DNA of 64,000 nucleotides from Herbinix hemicellulosilytica (GTDB taxonomy: Bacteria > Bacillota > Clostridia > Lachnospirales > Lachnospiraceae). Positions 25,082-35,309 of the stretch are shown here, piece by piece. Every line of letters begins with the position of its first letter. Position 1 is the stretch's first letter. The stretch is from assembly GCF_002904165.1 (NCBI RefSeq), contig NZ_CVTD020000024.1:62001-126000 (forward strand). Reading direction: 5' to 3'. The notes below the pieces were generated by a model. That model made no database searches and had not been told where the DNA came from. It saw only the letters and a program-made list of their open reading frames with translations. A program made the translations under genes and the position numbers.

Positions 25082-26785
25082 TTATATGCCGTAGTCTTCT
25101 CTCATGTTCTCAAACACGCTGAAAATATCTAAAATTCCGTAACCCCAATCTCTGTTAGGATATACCAGATTAGTCCTTCTTCTTGCTCCACGTATTAAAA
25201 AATTTTTCAAAACGTTGCTGTCCATACCCGGATTGTTTCCTCTAACCGTACCCCATTCCAGCATAAGCGCAGCTACTCCTGCCGTGTGGGCAGCGGATAC
25301 GGATGTACCTGAAAAGGGTTGAAAGGTACGATTTAGGGTTGGTGCCAAGTAATTAACACCCGGAGCGGCTATTTCCGGTTTTACAAAATTATCCCTGGTA
25401 TATCCCCGGCTGGAGTTGACATACAAATTGTTGTTGGCCGGATTGTAAGAAGTGACTGTTATCGCATAGGAGGTCGTTCCCGGTGACAGAACCGTTGTAT
25501 ATATATTGGGCTGTATGAAATAAGTATTTCTTGATATGAAATTGCCCATGGGAAGCCACATATGAAAGCCCGTAGCCAGGTCTCCGTGACCGTAAACATT
25601 AAATCTCCATATACCCGGAGAAGCATTTTCAAAACGTATCAATATAAGCTGGTCTCCGGTTTCGGATTCTATGGTATGGTAATTGACATAAAGCATAGTT
25701 TTTTCAAAAATAAATGAAATAACCCTGTTCACCCTAAGGGCTGGAGGAATCCTTGGTATATATTCTCCGGAAGGAGATAATATGTCTATCGAATATATTC
25801 CGGGAGTATCCCCCCAGAGCTGCATGGAAAAGCCCGTATCGCTTTCATCTACATTCAGTTCAACTGTATTGCTCCCTATTGAAGGGTCTATTACTCCGTA
25901 ATAATGTCTACCCAAATTACCTTCGTTTCCGGCGGAAACAATGATTGCTCTGTCAGGCAAATCGGCAATTAAATTTATCATCACACCAAGAGGCGTTCTC
26001 CCCATATGTGGCCCCTGAGATGACCCGATACCAAGGCAGATTACCAAAGGCTTGTTCAATTGCCTTGCCACGTCATTACAGTACTGTACGGCCCACATTA
26101 TATGGTTTTCCTGAAAGCATACCACGTTATCGGGAATCAGAAAAAAATTTCTGGCCGGTTGCTTTGCCTGCCTGAGTTTAACTATTAAAAGGTCCGCATC
26201 CGGGGCAACCCCGTAAAATCCCTCTTCTTCCACATCGTTTCCTGCCGCTATCCCGGCAAGCATGGTCCCATGACCGTTTTCGTCCATGCTGGGAACTACC
26301 GAAAGAGGGTCGTTTGATGCCAATGCCTGATTTATCTGTTCTCTGGTAAAAATGGTTCCGAAATTGGCATCCGGTGGAGATGGGCCGGTATTGATGGTCT
26401 GATCCCATATGTATAAAATCTTTGAAGTTCCGTCCGGCCTTTGGAATATGGGATTGGTATAGTCAATTCCTGTATCAATAATTGCAATTATTACCCCTTC
26501 ACCCCTTAAATTTAAAGCTGCCGTATTTCGTACATCAAGCACCCTTGATGCCTTGAGGCTGGTTTCATCGGTAAGACCGTATAATAAGGGGATTTCCGAA
26601 TAACGTACCGCTGATAAATTTTCATTAAACTGGTTAATCGGTACATAAAGAATAGCATATAATTCATTCATAACATGAAGATTGGCATTATCAAACAACG
26701 TTATTAATTGTGGATATGTCCTGTATTCAATTATAAGATCAAAGACTTCATCCCCAATTATTACATCCCTGTCCTGTCCGAGCAT
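25082..26785 (-). CDS. S8 (subtilisin-like) peptidase, Csp-like, copy 2 of a tandem pair
   Basis: This is a subtilase of 567 aa resembling the clostridial germination proteases (CspA/B/C), which process the cortex hydrolase precursor SleC. It has an N-terminal prodomain-like segment of about 90 residues, catalytic Asp104 in AIIDTGIDYTNPIF, His172 in ENGHGTMLAGIA, Ser495 in SGTSVSAAHTAG, and the large Csp-type insertion (about residues 300-420, the jelly-roll domain of CspB). There is no signal peptide, as expected for Csp proteins. All three catalytic residues are present. AAAGGAG precedes the ATG. It follows its paralogue after 45 bp, so they are co-transcribed. A role in germination is inference; sleC is not in the window. 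Confidence 0.85.
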   Translation of the reverse strand: MLGQDRDVIIGDEVFDLIIEYRTYPQLITLFDNANLHVMNELYAILYVPINQFNENLSAVRYSEIPLLYGLTDETSLKASRVLDVRNTAALNLRGEGVIIAIIDTGIDYTNPIFQRPDGTSKILYIWDQTINTGPSPPDANFGTIFTREQINQALASNDPLSVVPSMDENGHGTMLAGIAAGNDVEEEGFYGVAPDADLLIVKLRQAKQPARNFFLIPDNVVCFQENHIMWAVQYCNDVARQLNKPLVICLGIGSSQGPHMGRTPLGVMINLIADLPDRAIIVSAGNEGNLGRHYYGVIDPSIGSNTVELNVDESDTGFSMQLWGDTPGIYSIDILSPSGEYIPRIPPALRVNRVISFIFEKTMLYVNYHTIESETGDQLILIRFENASPGIWRFNVYGHGDLATGFHMWLPMGNFISRNTYFIQPNIYTTVLSPGTTSYAITVTSYNPANNNLYVNSSRGYTRDNFVKPEIAAPGVNYLAPTLNRTFQPFSGTSVSAAHTAGVAALMLEWGTVRGNNPGMDSNVLKNFLIRGARRRTNLVYPNRDWGYGILDIFSVFENMREDYGI

Positions 26786-26830
26786 CGGATACTCCTTTCA
26801 TGTTTTCATGCAACTAATATTTATATATTT

Positions 26831-28537
26831 TTATAAACTAAGACCTCCCCTAAGGGCATCAAAAACATTATATATGTCGAGTATCCCATAACCCCAGTCT
26901 CGGTTTGGATATACGGCGTCTACATCCCTTCTTGCTCCTCTGATCAGCAAATTTCTCATTTCTACCGTACTCATATTAGGTATATTGCCTCTTAAATAAC
27001 CCCACTCAAACATAAGGACCGCTATTCCGGTAGTGTGTGCTGCAGCAACACTGGTTCCTGTAAAGCGGGCAAATCCCCCATCCAGAGTAGGCCCAAGCAC
27101 ATTTACCCCTGGGGCTGCAACTTCGGGTTTAACCCTGTTTATGGCGGTAAAGCCCCTGCTGGCATTCAGATATAAACTGTCATCGGCATCATTGTATGCC
27201 GTTACCGTAATAGGATTTAATGCATTGCCCAGGGTAAGAAGGGTTGTATATGGATCCGATCTTATGAAATACGTTCCGTCTGATATAAAGCCTTCCATAG
27301 GCAGCCAAATATTAAATCCCCTGTTAAGGCCTCCTCTTTCGTAGATATTAAAGCGCCAAATTCCCGGCGTCGGCCGGTCAAAGCGCAATAAAATAAGCTG
27401 TGAACCGCTTTGCCCTTCAACCATTTGAAAGTCCATATATATAACCGTTTCTTCAAAAATAAAGGTTATAACCCTGTGCTCGTTTCTTCCCACGGCAATT
27501 CTGGGTATATATTCACCGGTAGGGGTTAAAATATCAAGAGAATATACATCCGGGGAAGTTCCCCATATTTCCATAGAAAAGCCCGGTTCGTTTTCGGCCA
27601 CATTCAGTTCAACCGTATCATAACCTGTAGCGGCATTAATTCTTCCGCTATAATGCCTTCTGGAATTTCCTTCGTTTCCTGCTGCAACTATAATACCGAT
27701 TCCGGGAATAGATGCCGAAATCGATAAATAGGTACTTAAGGTGCCCAACCCGTCATGGGCACCCTGAGAGCTTCCGAGGGCAATACATACAACTATCGGC
27801 CGTTGTATCCTCAAAGCCACATTAAATAAGTACCGAAGTCCCTGCATAATGTCATTTTCCTGAAAACATACCGCATCCTGGGGAATAAAAAAGAAATTTC
27901 TTAGAAACCTTTTGGCAGGTTTTAGTTTAACAACCACAAATTCTGCATCCGGTGCAACTCCGTAAAAGCCGCTTTCCTCTACGGCATTGCCCCCGGCAAT
28001 TCCTGCAATCATTGTACCGTGCCCTACTTCGTCGGTAGACGGAACAACCGACAAAGGATCTTCGCTCTTTAAGGCTTCGTTTATCTGTTCCCTTGTATAT
28101 TCGGTGCCGTAGAGCATGCCCCGGGGAGGATTGTCACTTGTTATTGTTTGATCCCAAATGGATACAATTCTTGTAGTATTATCAGCATAGCAAAAAATAG
28201 GATTGGTATAATCTATTCCCGTATCTATTATGCCTATCAGAACCCCCTGCCCCCTTAAGTTAAAGACAGGTATGTTTCTTAACCTGAAAACCCCGGAAGC
28301 TTCCAGGCTTGACTGGCTGATTATACCGAAACAGGTCGGCAACGCTCCATAGCCGTATCTATATACAATATCCTGTGTTACAAATTCTGCCGGAACATGG
28401 ACAAATGCATACTGTCGGCTAAAGATTTGCACCGTTCTGTCCGGAAATTCTTCAAAGACCGTGGTATCACCATTATATTCTATAATCAGATCGGCATAAT
28501 CTTCACTTACTATTCTTTCTCTGTCGTCCAGTATCAT
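26831..28537 (-). CDS. S8 (subtilisin-like) peptidase, Csp-like, copy 1 of a tandem pair
   Basis: This 568-aa paralogue of the downstream S8 protease has the same layout throughout: prodomain-like N-terminus, catalytic Asp105 (GIIDTGIDYTNPIF), His173 (VGHGTMIAGIAG), Ser496 (TGTSVAAAHTTG), the insertion domain and an identical C-terminal block YPNRDWGYGILDI. The gene is preceded by GAGGTG. Many Csp systems pair an active enzyme with inactive pseudoproteases; here both copies retain the triad. Similarity over the whole length indicates tandem duplication, with later divergence in the N-terminal 90 residues. Confidence 0.85.
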   Translation of the reverse strand: MILDDRERIVSEDYADLIIEYNGDTTVFEEFPDRTVQIFSRQYAFVHVPAEFVTQDIVYRYGYGALPTCFGIISQSSLEASGVFRLRNIPVFNLRGQGVLIGIIDTGIDYTNPIFCYADNTTRIVSIWDQTITSDNPPRGMLYGTEYTREQINEALKSEDPLSVVPSTDEVGHGTMIAGIAGGNAVEESGFYGVAPDAEFVVVKLKPAKRFLRNFFFIPQDAVCFQENDIMQGLRYLFNVALRIQRPIVVCIALGSSQGAHDGLGTLSTYLSISASIPGIGIIVAAGNEGNSRRHYSGRINAATGYDTVELNVAENEPGFSMEIWGTSPDVYSLDILTPTGEYIPRIAVGRNEHRVITFIFEETVIYMDFQMVEGQSGSQLILLRFDRPTPGIWRFNIYERGGLNRGFNIWLPMEGFISDGTYFIRSDPYTTLLTLGNALNPITVTAYNDADDSLYLNASRGFTAINRVKPEVAAPGVNVLGPTLDGGFARFTGTSVAAAHTTGIAVLMFEWGYLRGNIPNMSTVEMRNLLIRGARRDVDAVYPNRDWGYGILDIYNVFDALRGGLSL

Positions 28538-28700
28538 TTTGGCACCTCATTTTAACATCTATAATATATATATCGTTTAAATATTAAAGTATGTACTTCA
28601 TTTCAGAAAAATAAAAATCTGATTAAAACATACAAGTTACAGGTTATACCAAGACAGGTACTGTATTTATTAATATATTTTAATTATGATTTTTTTGACA

Positions 28701-28742
28701 AAAAAATAGTGTAAAAACATATAAAATGTTTTTACACTATTT
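28701..28742 (-). terminator. Intrinsic terminator downstream of the ABC-2 permease
   Basis: A perfect 17-bp stem (AAATAGTGTAAAAACAT with its complement) and a 5-nt loop at 28704-28742 are followed on the minus strand by TTTTTGTC. It lies 135 bp past the permease stop, in a 340-bp gap before the Csp genes where I see no other feature. Confidence 0.8.
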
Positions 28743-28877
28743 GATATGGCTATGTCCTCATGCCCGTATCAGGAAATGTAGCAAAAATATCTGCAAGATT
28801 TAAACGATATGATAAACACTAATATTATTGACAGGTTATCCAATGTAGCCGGCACATGACTTCCTTCTATACAGGCA

Positions 28878-30095
28878 CTATGCGTTAAACATTACTCTTT
28901 CGTCGTTAAAAGCTTTTACTATAAACGATATTATCACCAAAGCAACCACTGCCAGTGAACCTACGGTTATGCCAAATTGCACCATGGTAAGTTCACCTAA
29001 AAGCAGCTTCTGAATAGCAACTGTTCCGTTATATACGGGGATGGCAAAATACTGAAGTCCTTTGTCACCACCCGCATTAAACATAGTCATAATGCTGCCC
29101 AGCATTACCAAAATATATAAAGGAGTCACATAAGTACCTGCCTCTTTTTGTGTTCGTGCATAAACCGCAACAAGAGAAACCAAAGACACATAAAGATAAA
29201 CCAGTATAATAAGAATTAACAGTAACTGAATTATTTCAACAGGTGTAAATTTTATACTTGTCATACCGCCCATGGCGCCTTGCGATAAATTCTTAAGGCC
29301 AATTACCACGGATATTACATATATGATAGCAGACAAGCCTGTTAAAATTCCAAGGGAAGTCAGTTTACCGAAAACTATCTCTCTCCGCTTAATGGGAGAA
29401 AGCAGCATACTGGCAAGTGTGCCTCTTTCTTTTTCACCTGTTATGGCATCCATACCAAGTCCCATGGCACTTTGGAAAAGCATAATATTAATCAGGAACG
29501 GTAAAAGCATCGACAGATATTTGCCGCTTGCTCTGTCTTCATCAACTATAACGGAAGACTCGGGTTGCCTGTCTATATAAAATACCTGAAGTTGTTCGAT
29601 ATTACCCAATCTTTGTTCAAGTAGCATTTGCTGATAAGTATTTAAAACACTTGCTACAAAGTTGCTTCTTGCAGCGGAAGAATAATCTTCCGAAGGATTA
29701 TAAAATGTTTTTACCTCAGGAATGGGGTCTCCCACATTTTTGTAATTATCAATTGTTTCTTTAAATCCTTCATCAAATACTACCAAAAGGTCTATATCAC
29801 CGGCTAAAATCCCGTCTCTTATTGCATTTGTATTGTCAGAAGAATTCATATATGTAATATTGCCTTCAAAATTTACATAATTTATAACATCAGCCAGATC
29901 TTCAGGTGCATTCTGGATGTAAACCGTCGGGATATGTTCTTTTATATCCTGTTCCATATTGGAAATAAGTCTTCCCATAATACTATACATGACCATTATC
30001 AGGACACCCGGGAGGATAAACAAGCTGATAATCATTTTCCTGTCTGTAAATACTCTGGTTAACTCTTTTTTAATAATGTTCTTTATCCCTATCAT
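28878..30095 (-). CDS. ABC-2 type transporter permease, NatB-like
   Basis: This is an integral membrane permease of 405 aa. It has a TM helix near residues 22-45, a large extracytoplasmic domain (about 46-195), then five to six TM helices in the C-terminal half with the ABC-2 signature region GERGTLASMLLSPIKRREIV. This arrangement is that of NatB, the Na+ extrusion permease, and of YhaP/YhgE-like exporters. It follows the ATPase gene by 2 bp. The substrate is unknown; sodium, drugs or peptides are all possible. Confidence 0.88.
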   Translation of the reverse strand: MIGIKNIIKKELTRVFTDRKMIISLFILPGVLIMVMYSIMGRLISNMEQDIKEHIPTVYIQNAPEDLADVINYVNFEGNITYMNSSDNTNAIRDGILAGDIDLLVVFDEGFKETIDNYKNVGDPIPEVKTFYNPSEDYSSAARSNFVASVLNTYQQMLLEQRLGNIEQLQVFYIDRQPESSVIVDEDRASGKYLSMLLPFLINIMLFQSAMGLGMDAITGEKERGTLASMLLSPIKRREIVFGKLTSLGILTGLSAIIYVISVVIGLKNLSQGAMGGMTSIKFTPVEIIQLLLILIILVYLYVSLVSLVAVYARTQKEAGTYVTPLYILVMLGSIMTMFNAGGDKGLQYFAIPVYNGTVAIQKLLLGELTMVQFGITVGSLAVVALVIISFIVKAFNDERVMFNA

Positions 30096-30097
30096 TA

Positions 30098-30874
30098 TTA
30101 TTCCCCTTCCTTATTATGTATCTTATACAGCTCAAAGAATGCATCCTCAAGATCACGGGTATTGGTGCTGTTAAGAATCTCGTCCAAGGTACCTTCCAAT
30201 ACCAGATTTCCTTTTATAATTATACCGATCCTGTCGCATAACTTTTCAGCTTCGGTCATTATGTGGGTGGAGATAATAACCGTTTTACCCTCGTCTCTCA
30301 TCATCTTTAAATAATCCGTAACACTTCTTGCGGTAACAATGTCAAGACCGGTTGTAGGTTCATCAAATATAATTACTTCCGGGTCATGTACAAGGCTTAC
30401 GGCTATAGAAGCTTTCTGCTTCATACCGGTTGACAGTTCATCAATTTTTTTATCTTCAAAATCCTTAATTCCGAAATATGCAAACAGCTTTTCCCGTCTT
30501 TCTTCGATGGTTTTATCATCCAGGCCGTGAAGCCTTCCGAAAAAGGTAAACATATACTTGGGCGAGAATTGAGGGTCAAGCTTAATTTCATTTGTCAGAA
30601 AACCTATTCTCTTTCTTACCTCTTCAGATTCTTTAACCGTATCATACCCGCTTACACTTATCTCTCCCTGAGTGGGTTTCAGAAGGGTTGCAATACAGCG
30701 AAGAACCGTTGTTTTTCCTGCGCCGTTTGGTCCCAAAAGCCCATAAATCTCACCGGGTTTTGAAACAAGGCTTACCTTATCGACAGCTTTCATCATTTTC
30801 TTTTTGGTCTTTTGTTCCATCATTTGCTTTTTGGTTAATTTGTAGACCTTAGTCAGTTCATTGATTTGAATCAT
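30098..30874 (-). CDS. ABC transporter ATP-binding protein, NatA-like
   Basis: This ATPase partners the following permease. It has Walker A GLLGPNGAGKTT, the signature LSTGMKQKASIA, Walker B EVIIFDEPTTGLD and the switch His in TVIISTHIM. I placed the start at ATG 30874 (MIQINELTKVYKL) because GGTGGG lies just upstream; the open frame extends 27 codons further without family resemblance. An N-terminal insertion rich in Lys/Met (KQMMEQKTKKKMMK) precedes the Walker A, as in NatA relatives. Confidence 0.92.
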   Translation of the reverse strand: MIQINELTKVYKLTKKQMMEQKTKKKMMKAVDKVSLVSKPGEIYGLLGPNGAGKTTVLRCIATLLKPTQGEISVSGYDTVKESEEVRKRIGFLTNEIKLDPQFSPKYMFTFFGRLHGLDDKTIEERREKLFAYFGIKDFEDKKIDELSTGMKQKASIAVSLVHDPEVIIFDEPTTGLDIVTARSVTDYLKMMRDEGKTVIISTHIMTEAEKLCDRIGIIIKGNLVLEGTLDEILNSTNTRDLEDAFFELYKIHNKEGE

Positions 30875-31011
30875 ACTATCCCACCTAACATATTTTTTAT
30901 AAAATGCAAGATTGTATTTCCTGTAAAATGCTGTCCGACATATATTACAATTCAATAATATAAATTATTTAAATTAAAAGCTTTAACGAGTAATTAAAAA
31001 TTTATTAGAAA

Positions 31012-31458
31012 TTATATTAAATCCTCATCAAGTATTATAGTAAAAGGTCCGTCATTAATCAGGAATACTTTCATATCCGCTCCAAATTCTCCGCTTTCTA
31101 CATTTCCGAGTCTTTCTTTTATCTGTTCAAGAAAATATTCATAAATTTCCTTTGCTTTTGAAGCACCTGCTGCTTTTAAAAAATCCGGCCTGTTTCCTTT
31201 TCTGCAGTCAGCATATAAAGTAAACTGGGATACTACCAGGACTTCACCCTGAACATCCTGCAGAGAAAGGTTGGTTTTGCCATTGTCATCGGCAAATATT
31301 CTTAATTTCAATATCTTATCAATATATCGGTCCGCAATTTGCTTGTCGTCATTCTGTCCGACCCCTAGAAAAATTAAAAAACCCTTGCCGATTTTTCCCG
31401 TGCATCTTCCTTCAACTTCTACTTTTGCTTCCAAAACCCGCTGTATTAAAACTCTCAT
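31012..31458 (-). CDS. dtd: D-aminoacyl-tRNA deacylase
   Basis: Dtd hydrolyses D-aminoacyl-tRNA and glycyl-tRNA-Ala to protect translation. Hallmarks are [17 protein letters not shown] at the N-terminus, the catalytic [17 protein letters not shown] (SQxT motif), and the C-terminal [10 protein letters not shown], which corresponds to the cross-subunit Gly-cisPro motif (normally NxGPVT); here Val is replaced by Phe. The start at 31458 has AAAGGA 7 nt upstream; the frame begins two codons earlier. About 148 aa is normal. Confidence 0.95.
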   Translation of the reverse strand: MRVLIQRVLEAKVEVEGRCTGKIGKGFLIFLGVGQNDDKQIADRYIDKILKLRIFADDNGKTNLSLQDVQGEVLVVSQFTLYADCRKGNRPDFLKAAGASKAKEIYEYFLEQIKERLGNVESGEFGADMKVFLINDGPFTIILDEDLI

Positions 31459-31502
31459 AATCATGTCCTTTCTCTTAAGTTTTATCAGTAAAAATATACC
31501 AT

Positions 31503-31991
31503 TTAATAATCACGAATACAACTCCATATTTCAATTAATCGCTCCAAAGAAAAAGATGCATTGGCGGGACTTGTAGAGGGAAGTTTTATAATATCCCTAC
31601 CGACCCGGTCATATAAATATTTTTTATAAAGGGTATAGGCCATGTTTCCGTTAGCATAAATTTTTTGTATATCAGCCTCTTTTAATATGGGTGAAATATC
31701 ATTCGGGACCACATTTTTTATAGTGCTGTCTGCCGAGCCTTCTATTTCGCAGCTTTGCACAACATCCCACAAGGCAATATGATTTCTTAACAAAAGGCTC
31801 TTTTTTTCATCGATAGTCTCAGGAAGTTTTTCATTACATACGACACTGATTACCTTCCAAAAGCGGTTTTGAGGGTGATGATAAAAGAACTCTCCCTCTC
31901 TGGATTTAACAGAGGGGAAAGTTCCTAATATCAAAATTTTTGATTCACTGTTATATACCGGAGATACGGGATGAACCAAACGATTGCCCAA
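31503..31991 (-). CDS. DNA-deoxyinosine (hypoxanthine) glycosylase, UDG superfamily
   Basis: This 162-aa uracil-DNA-glycosylase-fold protein carries [20 protein letters not shown] followed by PQNRFWKV, which is the motif 1 and lesion-pocket pattern of the hypoxanthine-DNA glycosylase group (UDG family 6). The second active-site motif is [10 protein letters not shown]. It removes deaminated adenine (hypoxanthine) and perhaps uracil from DNA. It lies between deoB and dtd on the same strand with short gaps. Confidence 0.85.
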   Translation of the reverse strand: MGNRLVHPVSPVYNSESKILILGTFPSVKSREGEFFYHHPQNRFWKVISVVCNEKLPETIDEKKSLLLRNHIALWDVVQSCEIEGSADSTIKNVVPNDISPILKEADIQKIYANGNMAYTLYKKYLYDRVGRDIIKLPSTSPANASFSLERLIEIWSCIRDY

Positions 31992-32013
31992 TTTAATCCT
32001 CCCTATATTAATA

Positions 32014-33192
32014 TTAATTTTCTAATATCTCACTCAAGAATGATGTTCCCGCTACTTCCTTGTCAACGTTAAAATATTCAAGAATTGTAGCAGCCACATC
32101 AGAATAAGTCTCTCTTGTTCCCAAATTGTTGTTTTTCTTAATCTTCTTACCGTAAGCCACCATGGGAACATATTCTCTTGAATGATCAGTAGAAGGAGTT
32201 ATAGGATCACATCCGTGATCAGCCGTAATTATCAGGATGTCCTCATCTCTTAATTTTTCTATAATTCTCGGAAGTTGGCTGTCAAAGTAGCTTAAGGCTT
32301 TTGCATAACCGTCTACATCATTTCTGTGACCGTATATCATATCAAAATCCACCAGATTTACAAAGCATACACCTTCAAAATCCCTGTCCATTCTTTCAAT
32401 AAGCTTTTCTATACCGTCGGCATTATCCTGTGTCCTTACGGTATCGGTAATACCTTTGCCCGCAAAAATATCATAAATTTTGCCAACCCCAAGTACTTCA
32501 TATCCTGCTTCAACAAGCTGATCCAGCATGGTCTTTGGCGGTGCCAGGGAATAGTCGTGGCGGTTGCTTGTTCTGGTAAAATTGGGATATTCGCCTACAA
32601 AAGGTCTTGCTATAACCCTTCCTACGCCGTGTTCACCCTGAAGGATTTCCCTTGCGATTTCACAATATCTGTATAATTCCTGAATGGGAACAACCTCTTC
32701 ATGGGCAGCAATTTGAAATACGCTGTCTGCGGAAGTATATACAATCAATGCTCCGGTTTCCACATGTTCTTTTCCGTAATCTTTTATTACTTCCGTCCCT
32801 GAATACGGAAGATTGCATATTACCTTCCTACCTGTCCTTTTTTCAAACTCTTTAATTATTTGATCCGGAAAACCGTTGGGATAAGTGGGGAAGGGTTTGC
32901 TTGAGATAACACCGGCTATTTCCCAGTGTCCGGTAGTTGTATCTTTACCTTTTGATTTTTCGGCCATCCTGGCAATACTTCCTTCAAAGCTGTCGGCCAC
33001 ATAAGAAGCATCAAATTTTTCCCTTACTCCGTCGATATTAAGAAATCCCAATTTTTTCAAATTCGGTACATTGAAATATTTGCTGGTAGATATGGCATAT
33101 ATGGTATGGCTTCCCTCATCATTATAATCTTTTGCATCGGGAAGTTCTCCTGCGCCTACGCTGTCCAGCACTATCAAAAATACTCTTTTCAT
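32014..33192 (-). CDS. deoB: Phosphopentomutase
   Basis: DeoB interconverts ribose/deoxyribose 1- and 5-phosphates in nucleoside catabolism. It is an alkaline-phosphatase-superfamily metalloenzyme with two Mn ions. Visible are [20 protein letters not shown] with the metal-binding Asp, the phospho-acceptor Thr in [10 protein letters not shown], and metal ligands in [30 protein letters not shown] and [11 protein letters not shown]. The start at 33192 has GGAGG upstream; ten more open codons lie before it. At 392 aa it is standard. No other deo genes are nearby. Confidence 0.96.
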   Translation of the reverse strand: MKRVFLIVLDSVGAGELPDAKDYNDEGSHTIYAISTSKYFNVPNLKKLGFLNIDGVREKFDASYVADSFEGSIARMAEKSKGKDTTTGHWEIAGVISSKPFPTYPNGFPDQIIKEFEKRTGRKVICNLPYSGTEVIKDYGKEHVETGALIVYTSADSVFQIAAHEEVVPIQELYRYCEIAREILQGEHGVGRVIARPFVGEYPNFTRTSNRHDYSLAPPKTMLDQLVEAGYEVLGVGKIYDIFAGKGITDTVRTQDNADGIEKLIERMDRDFEGVCFVNLVDFDMIYGHRNDVDGYAKALSYFDSQLPRIIEKLRDEDILIITADHGCDPITPSTDHSREYVPMVAYGKKIKKNNNLGTRETYSDVAATILEYFNVDKEVAGTSFLSEILEN

Positions 33193-33436
33193 AGTTCTTC
33201 CTCCTTCTCTTTTGGTAGACAACTTAAAATCTTACTCTTTCTATGTTTACTTCTATTCAACAGAAAATCAGAAATTTTCTATTAAATAAAAATAAATTTC
33301 TTAATTTTTGCTTAATGTAATTTTCTGTATATTGTAGTCATATGCATATTATGATATACTTAGTTAGCTGTAAATTATGTCAATTTGATAATGGGCGGTA
33401 TTACTTTCGCCAATATCCAAACAGAGGTGCAATGGA

Positions 33437-34123
33437 ATGAAATTTACTGATAAGTCAAAGCTAAAGCAAATTATTAGTCGGTACAGGCACGGAGTTATAC
33501 TTGTTTACTTTTTCTTTTATATGATTTGGTTTACTTATCTTGAACGGTCGGTTACAAGATTTACTCCGGTATATTCAAAACTGGATAATTATATACCGTT
33601 TATGGAAATATTCGTAATCCCTTATTTGCTGTGGTTTGCTTACATATTTGTAACCGTGGCATACTTTTTCTTTACTTCAAAAAGGGATTTTTACAAGTGC
33701 TGCGCCTTTCTTTTTATAGGTATGACCATTTGCCTTACTATTTATACCTTATGGCCAAACGGCCATTATTTGAGAGTGGATATAGATGCTATCGGCAGGG
33801 ACAATATTCTTCTTAGAATCGTCCGTTTACTGTATACAGTAGATACATCAACGAATGTATGTCCCAGCATACATGTGTATAATTCTATCGGTGCTATGAT
33901 TGCCATCAGGAAAAATGAACGCTTACGCCGAATTAAATGGCTTCAGATATCTGCCTTTATCCTTACCGTACTTATATGCATGTCCACTGTATTTTTAAAA
34001 CAACATTCGATATTGGATGTATTTGGTGCAATAATTTTGAGTTTAATCATGTATGCCGCCGTTTATATCCCTGCCTGGAGCAGGAGGTCAAAAGAAGCAG
34101 ACCACGAGTTATCTAATATTTGA
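33437..34123 (+). CDS. PAP2-superfamily membrane phosphatase
   Basis: This 228-aa protein has about six transmembrane helices and the PAP2 active-site motifs C2 (NVCPSIHVYN) and C3 (STVFLKQHSILDVFGA). Motif C1 (KxxxxxxRP) is not clear, which is common in inositol-phosphoryl-transferase-like members. It probably dephosphorylates a lipid phosphate or undecaprenyl pyrophosphate, or transfers a phosphate head group. GAGGTG sits 7 nt before the ATG; a 2-codon ORF (ATG GAA TGA) overlaps the start. Confidence 0.87.
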   Translation: MKFTDKSKLKQIISRYRHGVILVYFFFYMIWFTYLERSVTRFTPVYSKLDNYIPFMEIFVIPYLLWFAYIFVTVAYFFFTSKRDFYKCCAFLFIGMTICLTIYTLWPNGHYLRVDIDAIGRDNILLRIVRLLYTVDTSTNVCPSIHVYNSIGAMIAIRKNERLRRIKWLQISAFILTVLICMSTVFLKQHSILDVFGAIILSLIMYAAVYIPAWSRRSKEADHELSNI

Positions 34124-34183
34124 TATAATTTTATCGGCTTGAATTAGTGAACTCTTTCATAAAATAACAATATAATTTAATTT

Positions 34184-34248
34184 AAAAGTTGTCGGTCATC
34201 AAGGCACAGAAGCTTGTGCTTTTGTGCATGATGATACCGGCAACTTTT
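34184..34248. terminator. Bidirectional hairpin between convergent PAP2 and GT2 genes
   Basis: AAAAGTTGTCGGT (34184-34196) can pair with ACCGGCAACTTTT (34236-34248), with one mismatch, and an inner GCACA-type stem is possible. It lies between two convergent stops, the usual place for a shared terminator, although the flanking T-tracts are short. Confidence 0.55.
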
Positions 34249-34277
34249 ACTCTAATAGATAAAGGTTTATTTACGAT

Positions 34278-35294
34278 CTAATTAAATCCGTATATCTTCC
34301 TTGCTATAGAATATCCCACTTCCACAACTCTCTGCCCAAATCTTCCCGGCAAATTCATTGATCGGCCAAGAATTTGGGATTTAATCTTTTTATAAAGCCA
34401 TTTGTCATAACTCTTCAGATATTCCCATAAAGCTTCCTTCTTAGCCAGACTTTCATTACTGCCTTCTTTAATCAAAAATACCGAGCAGATTGCCATCATC
34501 ATGGACAGATATTTTATCATATAATTCCTGAGCTTTTTGCTTTTTATCTGCATAAGATTGTGAGATTCTATCATAATTTTTGTTACTTTGAGCTGTTGGT
34601 CGATTCTTTTAATCATTATCTTCTCATTGACCGACTGATCTTCTCTGCCAATAAAATAACGATACAGGTTTACATCCAGATAATACATGGTTTTTACATA
34701 AGGAAGAGGCTGATATACGAATATGTTATCCACATAAAAAGTATGTTTTGGCAGCTTCAATCCACATTCCTTTAATAACTTAGTCCTGTATATGGTGGAA
34801 TGCATAAGGATGTTTTGACTTTGCCTAAAGTGCATTATATCGTCCCAAGTAAATATCTGTTTTTTCGGTAACGCCCAGTTATAGTTAATTATCTTTTTTC
34901 TTTTGGCCCCGACTTTTTCATATACATAGTTTGTTATAAATAAATCCGGGCTATTGCCGTCGGCAATCAGTTCCGATAAGGTATCCAAAACCTGCTTTAG
35001 TGCCTCTTCGTTTACCCAGTCGTCGCTGTCAAGCACTTTGAAATACAAACCGGTTGCATTGGCTAGACCCGTATTTACAGCTTCCCCATGGCCTCCGTTT
35101 TCCTGGCTTATTACACGGACTATGTCGGGGTATTTTTCCTGATATTCCAGGGCAATTTTTTCAGTGTCATCCGTGGAACCGTCATTTACAATAATGATTT
35201 CCATACAGTCCCCGCCGGATAACAGAGAGTCGATGGCACGCCTCATATAAGCTGCCGAATTATAGCAGGGCACTGCTGCAGTCAAAAGTTTCAT
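34278..35294 (-). CDS. Family 2 glycosyltransferase
   Basis: This GT-A fold glycosyltransferase of 338 aa starts MKLLTAAVPCYNSAAYMRRA, with the nucleotide-sugar region IIIVNDGSTDDTEKI, the GGHGEAVNTGL loop and the DXD-like VLDSDDWV. It is most like enzymes that decorate surface polysaccharides or lipids; the acceptor is unknown. There are no clear transmembrane helices. It starts 15 bp after the M29 aminopeptidase gene, so the two share an operon without an evident functional link. Confidence 0.9.
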   Translation of the reverse strand: MKLLTAAVPCYNSAAYMRRAIDSLLSGGDCMEIIIVNDGSTDDTEKIALEYQEKYPDIVRVISQENGGHGEAVNTGLANATGLYFKVLDSDDWVNEEALKQVLDTLSELIADGNSPDLFITNYVYEKVGAKRKKIINYNWALPKKQIFTWDDIMHFRQSQNILMHSTIYRTKLLKECGLKLPKHTFYVDNIFVYQPLPYVKTMYYLDVNLYRYFIGREDQSVNEKIMIKRIDQQLKVTKIMIESHNLMQIKSKKLRNYMIKYLSMMMAICSVFLIKEGSNESLAKKEALWEYLKSYDKWLYKKIKSQILGRSMNLPGRFGQRVVEVGYSIARKIYGFN

Positions 35295-35309
35295 CCTTAC
35301 TTATCCTCC

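Noticed and set aside
31459-31464. Upstream ATG of dtd
   Set aside because: It lies one base from the AAAGGA site, too close for initiation; ATG 31458 has proper spacing.
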